A stretch of DNA of 64,000 nucleotides, taken from positions 62,001 to 126,000 of the forward strand of contig NZ_JBEBMX010000004.1 of NCBI RefSeq assembly GCF_043196875.1. Reading direction: 5' to 3'. The DNA comes from Saccharospirillum sp043196875. Lineage in GTDB: Bacteria > Pseudomonadota > Gammaproteobacteria > Pseudomonadales > Natronospirillaceae. A program made the position numbers and the translations under genes. Under the pieces are notes generated by a model. That model ran no database searches and was not told where the DNA came from. It saw nothing but the letters and a program-made list of their open reading frames with translations. Shown in pieces: positions 9,301 through 17,618 of the stretch (the first letter of the stretch is position 1; every line of letters starts with the position of its first letter).

Positions 9301-11332
9301 CAACGGCCCCATCAACAGAAGCGTATCCGGTGACGACATCAACAGTGGCGACCGCCTGAATCTGTGGTTGAGCAATGCCGGCGACTACAGCCTCTCAGTC
9401 GCCAACAGCACACCGGCAACGACCAATGCCAGCGCACTAAAATGCTTTATCGGCACGACCGCGCAGGCTAATTGCAACGTCACCATGAAAGACACCGGGT
9501 TGCGCTTTTTCGACCCTGATGACAGCGACCAAAGTTCGCTGCCGCTGATCGATCTGGTCGCCGGTGCTGCACGAAATATCAGCGTTCAGGCGGTCGAAAC
9601 CGATCCTGGCACGCGCCTCTGTCAGGGCATTTTTGATGACGGCGAAACACTCGATTTCAGCATCGGCAGCCGCTGCAGCGACCCAGCCACCTGCCTGGCT
9701 GGCGAACAGGTGGTGCTCGACGGGACCAACCTGCCCAACCCACAAGACAAGATAGCCGGCGCCGAGCGCACCAGCGTTGCACTGACCTTCAACACCGACT
9801 CGACCGCCAGCTTCGAAGTCATGGCGCCAGACGTTGGCAAGCAGCCGCTGTTGATGTCGTTTGAGCTTAACGACCCGGACAGCGATCCGAGCGCCATCAC
9901 CGTCATCAGCGATCAAATTGATCTGCGCGTGCGGCCGGCGGCGTTACAGATCGTCACGGTTGAAGGCTCCGGGCGAACACCGGGCCTAAATGAAAGCGTG
10001 GCTGACTTGCTGGACGAGAACTATTTTGAAATCGCCGGCGCCCCCTTCTCGGTGACCCTGGCCGGACTCGATATAGAGGGCGAGCCAACCGCCAGCTTCG
10101 GCCGCACCACGGTCATGCCCGAGGTGACCTGGTCATCGGATCTGCGCGCGCCCAGTGCTGGCCTCGCTGGCGCCATCGCACCAAAGATCAGTGAGGCCGA
10201 TCAGTGGAGTGCCACCGACGACGACAACCAACTGCAAACCACCGGCGTCAGCTATTCCGAAGTCGGGGTCACGGCACTCAGCGGCAAGATTGAAAGCTAT
10301 TTGGACACTGACGGCGTGGCTGATGTCAGCGTCGAAATCAATGAACGTCCGCTGGGGCGTTTTGTGCCGGCCTGGCTGAGCGTCAGTCAGGAAGGTCTGG
10401 CGCAATGGAGTGAGCACACTTATCGCTATCAGGGCCAACCGGGTGATCTGAGCGGCCTGAGTTTGAACATCGTCGCCAAAGATTACGCCGGCCTGCCGCT
10501 GGCCAACTACGATGGCGACCTGTTCAGATTCGGTACCGACTTCTCGGGCTCGATTACTCGCCTCGACAGCCAGAATACAACCGGCGCGGCGCTGCAATAC
10601 AACAGTGACGATCTCGACTGGCAGCGCGACGAGGACGACGTCGACTACGATGCCGACACTGCCGCACAACTGGACTTAGCGGATGTCGAACTGACCTGGC
10701 CGCGTAAAACCCTACCTGATGCCAACGATGTGTCGCAGAAAATCGACAGACTGCGCCTGAGCCCTGCTGCGCTGACCGACAGCGACGGCGTCTGCTACAA
10801 GCCCAATGGCGATGCAGAGGAAGCCTGCGCGCCCTTCGATTTCGAACTGTCTGAGGTGCAACTGCACTACGGCCGGCTCAACGCCGATCCGCGCGCCAGT
10901 GGCACCACAACTCAGGTCATTCTCCCGGTTTGGGTGGAGCCCCTGACCGCTGTCGATCCGGATCAGGAACCCGCCTTTACCTTCAACGACCTGGTCACTG
11001 CGGACGGCCAAACCAGCAACACCGAATTGACCGGCCTCATAGCCGATGGCGTGTGTCGCCTGGATGGGGAGAACGATGTGGCTGACTGCGCCGCCATTGC
11101 CGCCGGCGCCACCGGCCAACTCAGCGGTTTAACCAGCGGCCAGGGTTATTTCACCGTGGCAGGCAACGGCGCTATTGGCGTGGTTGGCGTCCGTGCTCGG
11201 GTGCCAAACTGGTTGAGCTGGGATTGGGATGATGACAGCAGCACGGATGAGAACGGACCCGCCTCCATGCTGTACTTCGGCCAATACACCGGCCGGCCGC
11301 CGCTGCTGTTCCAAGGACCGGGCTTCCGTTAA
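6293..11332 (+). CDS. MshQ-like DUF6701 pilus adhesin
   Basis: A secreted 1679-residue protein. The ATG at 6293 has GGAG 5 bases upstream and gives a Sec signal peptide ending about LQAAT. In order I see: a repetitive beta-helix-like region of short D/G/S/T repeats (about residues 50-290), a PA14-like domain (GLEGEYFANVD to IELLWD, about 315-450), a LamG/concanavalin-like domain (AWRMDEPRW, FDGVDDFIRAPSL, about 465-680), an L-type-lectin-like domain (DGVAIVLSD, GFLGGWLGAGIDIFGNY, about 695-950), and the long C-terminal DUF6701/MshQ region ending in NWLSWDWDD and LYFGQYTGRPPLLF. It is translationally coupled to the pseudopilins, so it is probably carried at the pilus tip as a glycan-binding adhesin. 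That role is inferred from domains and context. Confidence 0.85.
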   Translation: MRRWNLIKPVFGLLLVGCIGTLQAATYNLSLGQRPYCSTSWSVSGSTYRCNSNGRITLGSGDIVIANGSATLIANDGFNLRNATIGTTTSPIKIQSSYGDIDANGATVFGDLEASSGDIDLTNSSVDGNIMTGGSIDLSGGLVSGDVTSSSHGIVADGTLLQGTVTANGNIQLTDSEVIGQVTSTSNSITTTDSDLLGGAQSNGDIRITGGTLTGDFHSTSNRMYLDRVTMTGGSLNAGTIRITDSSLGGATGVVNANARNGAISLINSSVIYGDLTAPSWSTINVSDDSQVFGTCTPQSPGCINRPPVNCPLASGLEGEYFANVDLSPPSAFTRTDSQIDFNWGNNSPDRNAVGRDDFSIRWSGYLRAPTSDQFDIAVRSDDGVRLSVDEFLIINNWTNHSATLDSAELNLEADRYYALELEYYEATGSARIELLWDITNDGRTNFTPIPAQYLVHCDALLPTPTLAWRMDEPRWNGSPGEVTDSSDNNNSGTGGGNISTVPGFLCRGGEFDGVDDFIRAPSLYNALRGDATLSFWIRTRATGNDTPYLAPGISGVEESGGTDDIFWGWLDSRGHIGLAVGNDSDGKSKQAINDGDFHHVVLIRNASNGNYRIYIDGQLDHAGRQASGLIGTYFESLGRVENTNGGPTYFQGELDEVMVFEQLFSNGDVKLLYDLQRQGKNLDGSDRDLSQCGGSQPFCITDNFQGALDNSQWQVNGNGFTPRTQGGRLRLTDDAANRATSATLLQRFPSAGNRIQVEFDFYAYTNNDDAADGVAIVLSDASRAPVAGGYGGSLGYAQNNNANEDGFLGGWLGAGIDIFGNYANATEGRQGGVGQRPNSVSVRGSGEGRSGYAYLAGTAANLSPALLTGRNNAQRYRLTVDHSNGSQALVSVYRDANKDGIFDRLVGPFDALTHPGQSAIPAEMLLTLTGSTGGSSATHEIDNLEVCATRAEPYEPEIHHFELVRSRATGLTCEPLAVAVRACLDAQCSSQYSKPFDIQLNANGPINRSVSGDDINSGDRLNLWLSNAGDYSLSVANSTPATTNASALKCFIGTTAQANCNVTMKDTGLRFFDPDDSDQSSLPLIDLVAGAARNISVQAVETDPGTRLCQGIFDDGETLDFSIGSRCSDPATCLAGEQVVLDGTNLPNPQDKIAGAERTSVALTFNTDSTASFEVMAPDVGKQPLLMSFELNDPDSDPSAITVISDQIDLRVRPAALQIVTVEGSGRTPGLNESVADLLDENYFEIAGAPFSVTLAGLDIEGEPTASFGRTTVMPEVTWSSDLRAPSAGLAGAIAPKISEADQWSATDDDNQLQTTGVSYSEVGVTALSGKIESYLDTDGVADVSVEINERPLGRFVPAWLSVSQEGLAQWSEHTYRYQGQPGDLSGLSLNIVAKDYAGLPLANYDGDLFRFGTDFSGSITRLDSQNTTGAALQYNSDDLDWQRDEDDVDYDADTAAQLDLADVELTWPRKTLPDANDVSQKIDRLRLSPAALTDSDGVCYKPNGDAEEACAPFDFELSEVQLHYGRLNADPRASGTTTQVILPVWVEPLTAVDPDQEPAFTFNDLVTADGQTSNTELTGLIADGVCRLDGENDVADCAAIAAGATGQLSGLTSGQGYFTVAGNGAIGVVGVRARVPNWLSWDWDDDSSTDENGPASMLYFGQYTGRPPLLFQGPGFR

Positions 11333-11351
11333 CGCCAGCCCGCAAAAGTGG

Positions 11352-11654
11352 TCAGATTAACGGCCATAAGCGCAGGCTGCCACTTGCCGGCGGCTCGCTG
11401 ACAAAGCGCACCAGAGCGTCGTAATCAAAGCCGCGCCAGCGCGACATATACTGGCGAATCTGGGCTTCGCCGGGAATGCCGACCGGCACCAGAGCCTCAC
11501 CGCGCGTGCGGGTGCGCAGATGCCAGTAGCACAGGTCGTTATTGGCCATCACGGCCACTTCTTCCAGGTCCGCCATATCCAGCTCGGTCTTGGCTTGCAG
11601 GCCACGGCGGTATATCAGGCGGTCTTTGTTCAGTTCCACGGCAGGGGTCGTCAT
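11352..11654 (-). CDS. Hypothetical protein, 100 residues
   Basis: No family recognised. The protein is soluble, with no signal peptide or membrane segment, and contains an YMSRWRGFDYDALVRF segment near the C terminus. It lies 29 bp downstream of motY on the same strand and is probably cotranscribed with it. It is convergent with the pilin operon, with only 19 bp between the two stops. The fold of alternating short strands could be PH-like, but that is a guess. Confidence 0.6.
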   Translation of the reverse strand: MTTPAVELNKDRLIYRRGLQAKTELDMADLEEVAVMANNDLCYWHLRTRTRGEALVPVGIPGEAQIRQYMSRWRGFDYDALVRFVSEPPASGSLRLWPLI

Positions 11655-11683
11655 CGGGTTGCTTTCTCCATTACTGCAATCGT

Positions 11684-12634
11684 TCAGCGCGCTTCAAAAT
11701 CCGGCAGGCCGTCAAGTGGATCATTGGGTTGGTCTTCCAAGCGTCGCACCAGAATGGTGGTTCGACGGTTGGCGTTACGGCCGGCGACGGTCTCGTTGCT
11801 GGCCACCGGATAGCGGTCGCCCTGGTAATCGGTTTCGATCATGCCTGGTTCGATGCCGTGTTCGACCAGATAATCGGTGACCAGATTGGCGCGACGCTCG
11901 GACAGCCGCCGGTTTTCGTAGCGGGTGCCCTGGTTATCGCTGTGGCCGACGACCGACAGCGACAAAATAAAGGGATCGGCCTCGATGTAGGTGATCATGT
12001 CATCGAGGATGGATTCGCCCTGGGGCGTTAAATAATCCTGGCCCGGCGGATAGAGCACAGTGGTACGTTCGATCTGCGCGAAATTCACCGGCAGCAGGCC
12101 CGCCGAACAGGCCAGGTACTGCGGATAAAACTGTTTGAAATCGACCGGTGACAGCCGCACCCGCACCGGCTCGGAGCGGTACTTGGCCTGGCGGGTCAGC
12201 GTCGGCGACATGCCATTGCTCAGCTCGGCCATCATGCGCCGCGCCCGGTCCGGTTCGACCCGCAACGGAATCAAGCGTTCACGCACCCGGGTGTAACCGA
12301 GCGCCGAGGTCAGCGCGCTGGAACGCCATTCCGGCGCTTCGATGGTGATCGCCGCTTCGCCTTCGGCCATCAAATTGCGCGACACTTCCAGATAAAATTC
12401 CAGATCCCGCCCGGCTTCCTGAAAGAAAACCGCCATGCCGTAATTGGGAATCGGCTGCATGAATTTGCAGTAGAATTCGTTGCCTTCGGACACCCAGTCG
12501 GTATCGGTCATGCCGGTACCGAAGGTGACTGCCTGGCTGGTCAACGTCAGGCTGGCCAGCATCAGCGACACACTGAAACGGCGAGTTCTCGCCGCCGTGC
12601 GCCGCCACCGGGCCAATCGTTGCCGTCCGTTCAT
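11684..12634 (-). CDS. motY: MotY-family flagellar T-ring protein (OmpA C-terminal domain)
   Basis: A 316-residue secreted protein with a long basic N region and a signal peptide ending near LTSQA. The N-terminal half carries the MotY-type segment EFYCKFMQPIPNYG. The C-terminal domain is OmpA-like and peptidoglycan-binding, with VVGHSDNQGTRYENRRLSERRANLV. In Vibrio and Pseudomonas MotY forms part of the ring that anchors the stator around the motor; periplasmic location is expected. A GAGGAAATTGC ribosome site precedes the ATG. The gene is divergent from rnt, the arrangement also found in Pseudomonas, which supports the call. Confidence 0.85.
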   Translation of the reverse strand: MNGRQRLARWRRTAARTRRFSVSLMLASLTLTSQAVTFGTGMTDTDWVSEGNEFYCKFMQPIPNYGMAVFFQEAGRDLEFYLEVSRNLMAEGEAAITIEAPEWRSSALTSALGYTRVRERLIPLRVEPDRARRMMAELSNGMSPTLTRQAKYRSEPVRVRLSPVDFKQFYPQYLACSAGLLPVNFAQIERTTVLYPPGQDYLTPQGESILDDMITYIEADPFILSLSVVGHSDNQGTRYENRRLSERRANLVTDYLVEHGIEPGMIETDYQGDRYPVASNETVAGRNANRRTTILVRRLEDQPNDPLDGLPDFEAR

Positions 12635-12791
12635 GCAATTTCCTCGTCTTACGGTCGTTCTGTGCGGATTATTATTGGCTATAGCAAAGCCTTTGCCAGT
12701 CTTGATGAGGTTATCGGCCGGACCATCAGTTTCCTTGCCATAGCAAGCAACTTCATTAAGATGACCGACAAACCCCTGGAGTGGAGCGCGC

Positions 12792-13481
12792 GTGTCGCAC
12801 CCCGATGCCCACTGGCTGCTGTCGCAGCGTTTTCGTGGCTACTACCCTGTTGTTATCGACGTTGAAACCGCCGGCTTCAATGCCCAGACCGATGCCCTGC
12901 TGGAAGTTGCGGCCATGACCTTACGCATGGATAACGAAGGCTGGCTGCAACCCGATGAAATCCAGTTCTTCAACGTTGAACCCTTTGCCGGCGCCAACCT
13001 GGAACCGGCTGCGCTGGAGTTTACCGGTATCGATCCGGATAACCCGCTGCGCGAGGCCGTCGACGAAAGCACCGCCCTGACCAGCATCTTTAAAATGGTG
13101 CGTCGTGGCATCAAGGAAACCGACTGCAAGCGCGCCATTCTGGTCGGCCATAACGCCACGTTCGATCATTCTTTTATGATGGCCGCGGCCAATCGCGCCA
13201 ACCTTAAACGCAATCCGTTCCATCCGTTTTCCACCTTCGATACCTCGGCACTGGCCGGTTTGGTGTTCGGTCAGACGGTGCTGAAAAAAGCCTGCACCAC
13301 GGCTGGCATCGACTTTAACGACCGCGAAGCCCACAGCGCCGAATACGACACCCGCAAAACCGCTGAGCTGTTCTGCGAGATGGTGAATCGGTGGAAAAAA
13401 CTCGGTGGCTGGCCGCTGTTTGAAGAGCCGGCGACAATGGCCGATGCGATGGACGCTATGGATCAGGAGCACGGTTCATGA
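12792..13481 (+). CDS. rnt: Ribonuclease T
   Basis: DEDDh 3'-5' exoribonuclease that trims tRNA and other stable RNA 3' ends. Exo motifs are VVIDVETAGF (Exo I), GHNATFDHSF (Exo II) and HSAEYDTRKTAELF (Exo III), and NPFHPFSTFDT is typical of RNase T. The 229-residue length is usual. The start is a GTG with GTGGAG 5 bases upstream (MSHPDAHWLLSQRFRGYYPVV). The next gene overlaps the end by 4 bases. Confidence 0.95.
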   Translation: MSHPDAHWLLSQRFRGYYPVVIDVETAGFNAQTDALLEVAAMTLRMDNEGWLQPDEIQFFNVEPFAGANLEPAALEFTGIDPDNPLREAVDESTALTSIFKMVRRGIKETDCKRAILVGHNATFDHSFMMAAANRANLKRNPFHPFSTFDTSALAGLVFGQTVLKKACTTAGIDFNDREAHSAEYDTRKTAELFCEMVNRWKKLGGWPLFEEPATMADAMDAMDQEHGS

Positions 13482-13783
13482 AATGCATGGCTGATTTGTG
13501 TGTCATTCCTATCGGCGAAGGCGTGTCGGTGGCCGATGAAATTGCGCAGTGCCAGCGGATTCTGGCGCGCTTTGCGATCGACACCGAACTGCACGCCTAC
13601 GGCACCACCTTGTATGGCGACTGGGACGAGGTCTTCGCCGCCATCAAGGCCTGCCATGCGGAGCTGCATGAAGCCGGTGTCACGCGCTTGAGTTCGACCA
13701 TTAAAGTCGGCACCCGCAGCGACAAAGACCAGACCTTCGCCGACAAGAAAAACGCTGTGCTCGACCGCCTCGCCAAAGACTGA
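13478..13783 (+). CDS. MTH1187-family thiamine-binding protein
   Basis: A 101-residue protein of the MTH1187/YkoF family, which binds thiamine or related pyrimidines as a ferredoxin-fold oligomer. Recognisable segments are DLCVIPIGEGVSVADEI, HAYGTTLYGDWDEV and RLSSTIKVGTRSDK. The ATG overlaps the rnt stop (ATGA), so the two are cotranslated. Physiological role not established for the family. Confidence 0.85.
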   Translation: MKCMADLCVIPIGEGVSVADEIAQCQRILARFAIDTELHAYGTTLYGDWDEVFAAIKACHAELHEAGVTRLSSTIKVGTRSDKDQTFADKKNAVLDRLAKD

Positions 13784-13805
13784 TCAGCGTCCTGCTAGCA
13801 CTTTC

Positions 13806-14192
13806 TTACCGTAAAAAACCGCAGATCGCGCCCATCAGAATAAACACCAGACTGGTGTGGCCAACGTTGATCAGATAGAGCCGCATCGGCCGGTGCTCGA
13901 ACAGATAATGCACCGCCAGGGCCAGCGCAAAAAACAGCGCGGTTAAACAACCCAATTGCACACCGTGCATCACGGTGTCATCCCGTGCCGCCAGCTCGAA
14001 GAAAATTGCCATGATCAATTCGAGCCCGACGGTCGCGCCCATCATCAGTTTAAAATTGGACTGTTTAACCTGCTCCAAGGTCACACCAGCCGCCTGACGC
14101 CATTCCTCGCCCAACAGAGGGCCGTACCACAAAGCGCCAACGCCCATACCGACAACCGTGGCCAATACGACTGCGACAATATCCATCACCAT
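13806..14192 (-). CDS. DUF1761 integral membrane protein
   Basis: A 128-residue protein with about four hydrophobic segments. The N terminus IVAVVLATVVGMGVGALWYGPLLG followed by W is the DUF1761 hallmark. Function unknown. It is convergent with the thiamine-binding gene, and fadE is 114 bp upstream on the same strand, so both may share a transcript. Confidence 0.8.
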   Translation of the reverse strand: MVMDIVAVVLATVVGMGVGALWYGPLLGEEWRQAAGVTLEQVKQSNFKLMMGATVGLELIMAIFFELAARDDTVMHGVQLGCLTALFFALALAVHYLFEHRPMRLYLINVGHTSLVFILMGAICGFLR

Positions 14193-14306
14193 GACAAAGC
14201 TTCCCGGTCAGCAAAACAATGCTGCCAGCATAGGAGATAAAACGGAGGAAAGGGAAGTGGCGGCAGCGTGCCGTTGAGGCAACGCCACCGCCAGGAGAGC
14301 AGAGGC

Positions 14307-16919
14307 TTAACTGGACTCGTTCGAGGACGAACTGTCCATATTCTTCTCGGAGGTACTGCGCGCCGTTGTGGTGGCGCTGGCATCCGTCTTGGCCTTGGAC
14401 TTCGCCTTGGCTTTTGCTTTCGGCGCTGCCTTTGCTTTGGCTTTAGCAGGTGCCTTGGCGGCAGACTTGGGCTTGCCGTTGTGCCACACCACCTTGGATT
14501 GATCGCGCGCCAGTTCGTCGAAGGCAAAGTCATCGACCGTCAGTAAGTCGAGCACCTCGGCTTCGTAAGTGACCATAAAGTCACGATCGTCCTGGCTGAT
14601 CAGCTTGGCCTTCAACGCCTCTTCAAAACGCTGCTCCGGGTGCAGCGCCGTCATCGGCAACTGACCTTTGGCGTAGGCTTTGTCGATGGTGCGGTATAGA
14701 TCGGTGGCGCGCGCGTTGTCTTTCAGCAAGGCGTTGTAACGCGCGACCGGATTGCTGTACTGACCTTTGCTCTGCGTCTGCCAGGTGTCTTCCAGCAAGT
14801 AGGCACGCAGCTTGGAATCGGTCGATACATCGTGAGCGATTTCCGAGGTCAGCCGGTCGGCCGGCATATGCCAGCGACGACCCAGCGGCAGGACCACCGG
14901 ACGCACCGCCCGCGCCACCCAACGGTTAGGCAGATTGTGCAGCACTTCATCCAGCGCCAGTTCAGCACGGTGCAACAGGAATTCACAGGAATAACGCATC
15001 AGCGCTTCTTCACCCGGCACCTTACGACCTTCCTGCCATTGCTTGAGCACCATCGACGTCATGTACAGATTCGACAGCACATCACCGAGCCGCGCCGAGA
15101 GCATTTCACGCAGCTTCAGCGAACCGCCGAGCGTGCCCATGGCGACATCCGCCATCAGACTGAACGAGGCGCTGAAGCGGTTTACAGCGCGCGCATAGCG
15201 TGCAGCCTCGCCATTGAACGGATTGCTACCCGTCGGTACACCCAGCGCTGCGCTGAACGAACGCGCCACGTTGCCAGCGACCATGCCCAGATGGCCGAAG
15301 ATGGCTTTGTCGAAGGCTTTAATATCGTCGGCGTCTTTGGCCGCCAGCTCATCGAGCACATAGGGATGGCAACGAATCGCACCCTGACCAAAGACCATCA
15401 GGCTGCGGGTCATGATGTTGGCGCCTTCAACGGTGATCGACACCGCTGTCGCCGAATAACCAATGCCTAAATAGTTACGCGGACCCAGAGTGACGGTTTT
15501 GCCACCATGAACGTCCATGGCATCGGTCACCATCTGACGTTGGAACTCGGTCAGCTGGCTCTTCAGAATGGTCGAGGGCACCGCCGGTTTCTGGCCGTTA
15601 TCGATCATATTGGCGGTATGCGCCACCGTCGCCCGGGCGATGTAACCCATGGCCGCAATGCGCGCCAACGGCACTTTAACGCCTTCCATTTCCGCCACCG
15701 GCGTATTGAACTGACGACGAATGCGCGTGAAGCCACCAGCCAGACCGGCCATATAACGACCGGTTCCGGACGCGCCAGACGGCAAGGTAATGCAACGACC
15801 CACCGACAGACATTCAACCAGCATGCGCCAGCCCTGGCCGGCCATTTCGGCGCCGCCGATCAAATACTCCAGCGGAATAAATACATCTTTGCCTTTGATC
15901 GGGCCGTTCATAAAGGGGCTGCCGATCGGGCAGTGACGACGACCAATTTCCATGCCATCGGTGTCGCGCGGAATCAGCGCGCAACTGATGCCGATGTCTT
16001 CAACATCGCCGAGCAGTTTATCCGGGTCGAACATCCGGAACGCCAAACCAACAACGGTGGCGACCGGCGCCAGGGTGATCCAGCGTTTTTCAAAATTCAG
16101 CCGCACACCGACCACTTCCTTGCCGTTGTGCAAGCCTTTGCAGACGATACCGGTATCGGGAATCGAGGTGGCATCGGAACCGGCACGCGGACCGGTCAGA
16201 CCGAAGCACGGCACTTCACGGCCATCAGCCAGACGCGGCAGGTAATGATTCTTCTGCTCTTCGGTGCCGTATTTCAGCAGCAACTCGCCTGGGCCCAGAG
16301 AGTTGGGCACGCCGACAACGACCATCAAGGTTTCGTTTAACGACAGCTTTTGCAGCACCGCCGATTGCGCCTTGGCAGAAAAACCCAGGCCGCCATATTC
16401 CTCGGGGATGATCATGCCGAAGAATTTTTCTTTCTTCAGGTAATCCCACACCGCTTCCGGCAAGTCAGCCTGTTCAACGGCAACTTCCCAGGCATTGACC
16501 AGACCGGTGACGTGATCGCACTGCTTATCAATAAACGCCTGCTCACGTTCGCTTAATCCCGGATTACGCTGACCCAGCAACTGCTGCCAACGCGGCTGGC
16601 CGGAGAACAACTGACCGTCCCAGAAGACGGTGCCGGCTTCCAAAGCAACGCGCTCAGTTTGCGACACACGCGGCGCTACTTGCTTGAAAAAGGCGAACAA
16701 CTTGGGCGTCAGCCAGCTGCGCCGCAATTGCGGCAGACCAGCGAAGGCGACGACCGCAGCGATCAGGGCGTACAACAAACCCAGCAACGGACTGCCCAGC
16801 ACGAAGGCGACAACCGTCAGGACCGCCAGGGTGATGACCGACACCAACGCGCCCGGCTCACGCCGCAACACCGCCAGCATCACCACCACAGCGAGGATCA
16901 ACACCAGTAAATGGTTCAT
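14307..16919 (-). CDS. fadE: Acyl-CoA dehydrogenase FadE with Lys/Ala-rich tail
   Basis: First step of fatty acid beta-oxidation: FAD-dependent oxidation of acyl-CoA to trans-2-enoyl-CoA, membrane-associated. The 870-residue protein starts at the ATG at 16919 (MNHLLVLIL, GGGAG upstream) with two N-terminal hydrophobic segments. The FadE-type core follows, with EEYGGLGFSAKAQS, FGLTGPRAGSDA and the DAMDVHGGK segment near a FAD site. The E. coli protein is about 814 residues; the extra length here is a tail of PKAKAKAKSKAK-type repeats followed by Ser/Thr and ending DSSSSNESS. A PsrA-type box lies 39 bp upstream of the start. Confidence 0.93.
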   Translation of the reverse strand: MNHLLVLILAVVVMLAVLRREPGALVSVITLAVLTVVAFVLGSPLLGLLYALIAAVVAFAGLPQLRRSWLTPKLFAFFKQVAPRVSQTERVALEAGTVFWDGQLFSGQPRWQQLLGQRNPGLSEREQAFIDKQCDHVTGLVNAWEVAVEQADLPEAVWDYLKKEKFFGMIIPEEYGGLGFSAKAQSAVLQKLSLNETLMVVVGVPNSLGPGELLLKYGTEEQKNHYLPRLADGREVPCFGLTGPRAGSDATSIPDTGIVCKGLHNGKEVVGVRLNFEKRWITLAPVATVVGLAFRMFDPDKLLGDVEDIGISCALIPRDTDGMEIGRRHCPIGSPFMNGPIKGKDVFIPLEYLIGGAEMAGQGWRMLVECLSVGRCITLPSGASGTGRYMAGLAGGFTRIRRQFNTPVAEMEGVKVPLARIAAMGYIARATVAHTANMIDNGQKPAVPSTILKSQLTEFQRQMVTDAMDVHGGKTVTLGPRNYLGIGYSATAVSITVEGANIMTRSLMVFGQGAIRCHPYVLDELAAKDADDIKAFDKAIFGHLGMVAGNVARSFSAALGVPTGSNPFNGEAARYARAVNRFSASFSLMADVAMGTLGGSLKLREMLSARLGDVLSNLYMTSMVLKQWQEGRKVPGEEALMRYSCEFLLHRAELALDEVLHNLPNRWVARAVRPVVLPLGRRWHMPADRLTSEIAHDVSTDSKLRAYLLEDTWQTQSKGQYSNPVARYNALLKDNARATDLYRTIDKAYAKGQLPMTALHPEQRFEEALKAKLISQDDRDFMVTYEAEVLDLLTVDDFAFDELARDQSKVVWHNGKPKSAAKAPAKAKAKAAPKAKAKAKSKAKTDASATTTARSTSEKNMDSSSSNESS

Positions 16920-16957
16920 AAGGATCTCCCGGTTAGAAAACACTTGTCACAGTAAAC

Positions 16958-16971
16958 CAAACAACTGTTTG
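16958..16971. promoter_or_regulatory. PsrA-type operator upstream of fadE
   Basis: CAAACAACTGTTTG is a perfect palindrome (CAAAC-N4-GTTTG), 39-52 bp before the fadE start. It fits the published PsrA consensus (C/G)AAAC-N2-4-GTTT(G/C). PsrA is a fatty-acid-responsive TetR repressor of beta-oxidation genes in many Gammaproteobacteria. Confidence 0.65.
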
Positions 16972-17090
16972 AAAACGTATCGATTTACGGACTCAGATGC
17001 CAATACTAGGAGATTTTTTTAACGGTTGTTGACTTCAGCGCAATAAAAAACACCCAATCCGACTCTTGTTGAATACAAAAACGCCAGACA

Positions 17091-17116
17091 AAAAAATGCC
17101 CGGCATAAAGCCGGGC
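17091..17116 (-). terminator. Terminator of trxA
   Basis: On the minus strand a perfect 7-bp GCCCGGC/GCCGGGC stem with a 5-base loop is followed by a run of T. A second GC-rich hairpin lies between it and the gene (about 17123-17150). Confidence 0.85.
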
Positions 17117-17167
17117 TAGAAATGAGCGGGCCGGGAAAAAGCCCGCTGCTCCCTGGGAAAAGGGGAA

Positions 17168-17494
17168 TCAGGAAGCGTGCTCACCAATGAAAGTTTTCAG
17201 CGCGCTGGCGGGTTGAGCGCCAACACGAGTACCGACCGGTTTGCCGTTTTCGAACATCATCAGCGTCGGCAGACCGCGCACACCGTACTTGGACAGTACT
17301 TCCGGGTGGGCATCGGCATCGAGCTTAACGATGGTGACCTTGCCGTCGTATTCACCAGCCAGGTCTTCCAGCACGGGGGCGATCATTTTGCAGGGACCGC
17401 ACCAGTCGGCGTAGAAATCGACCAAAGTCAGGCCTTCACCGCCTTCGACAGACTGGGCGAATTGTTCAGCGTTCAGCATGGTTACAGCAGACAT
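17168..17494 (-). CDS. trxA: Thioredoxin
   Basis: A 108-residue cytoplasmic disulfide reductase. The redox site WCGPCK, the preceding FYADWC strand and the cis-proline loop GLPTLMMF are all present, and the length is exactly that of TrxA. Single gene with its own terminator, divergent from a LysR-type regulator. Confidence 0.95.
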   Translation of the reverse strand: MSAVTMLNAEQFAQSVEGGEGLTLVDFYADWCGPCKMIAPVLEDLAGEYDGKVTIVKLDADAHPEVLSKYGVRGLPTLMMFENGKPVGTRVGAQPASALKTFIGEHAS

Positions 17495-17580
17495 AATGTT
17501 GTTTCCTTGAATGACTAACTTTGACAGGACACATAATAGGCCTGATCCGATTTGATACTAGCCATGAATTCTGAGCTTCT

Positions 17581-17600
17581 TTGTGCCATATTTGGCACAA
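17581..17600. promoter_or_regulatory. Palindromic operator before the LysR gene
   Basis: TTGTGCCA and TGGCACAA are perfect 8-bp arms around a TATT centre. The site is 19 bp before the LysR start and 87 bp before the trxA start, in the divergent promoter region. It fits a T-N11-A LysR-type box, probably for autoregulation. Confidence 0.55.
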
Positions 17601-17618
17601 TCAATCGGAGCAGTTTTT

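Noticed and set aside
13806..14306. DUF1761 gene as part of a toxin system
   Set aside because: No partner gene and a family of ordinary membrane proteins; nothing supports it.
17522..17540. TTGACA followed by CATAAT upstream of the LysR gene
   Set aside because: The spacing of about 5-7 bp is far too short for a sigma-70 promoter.
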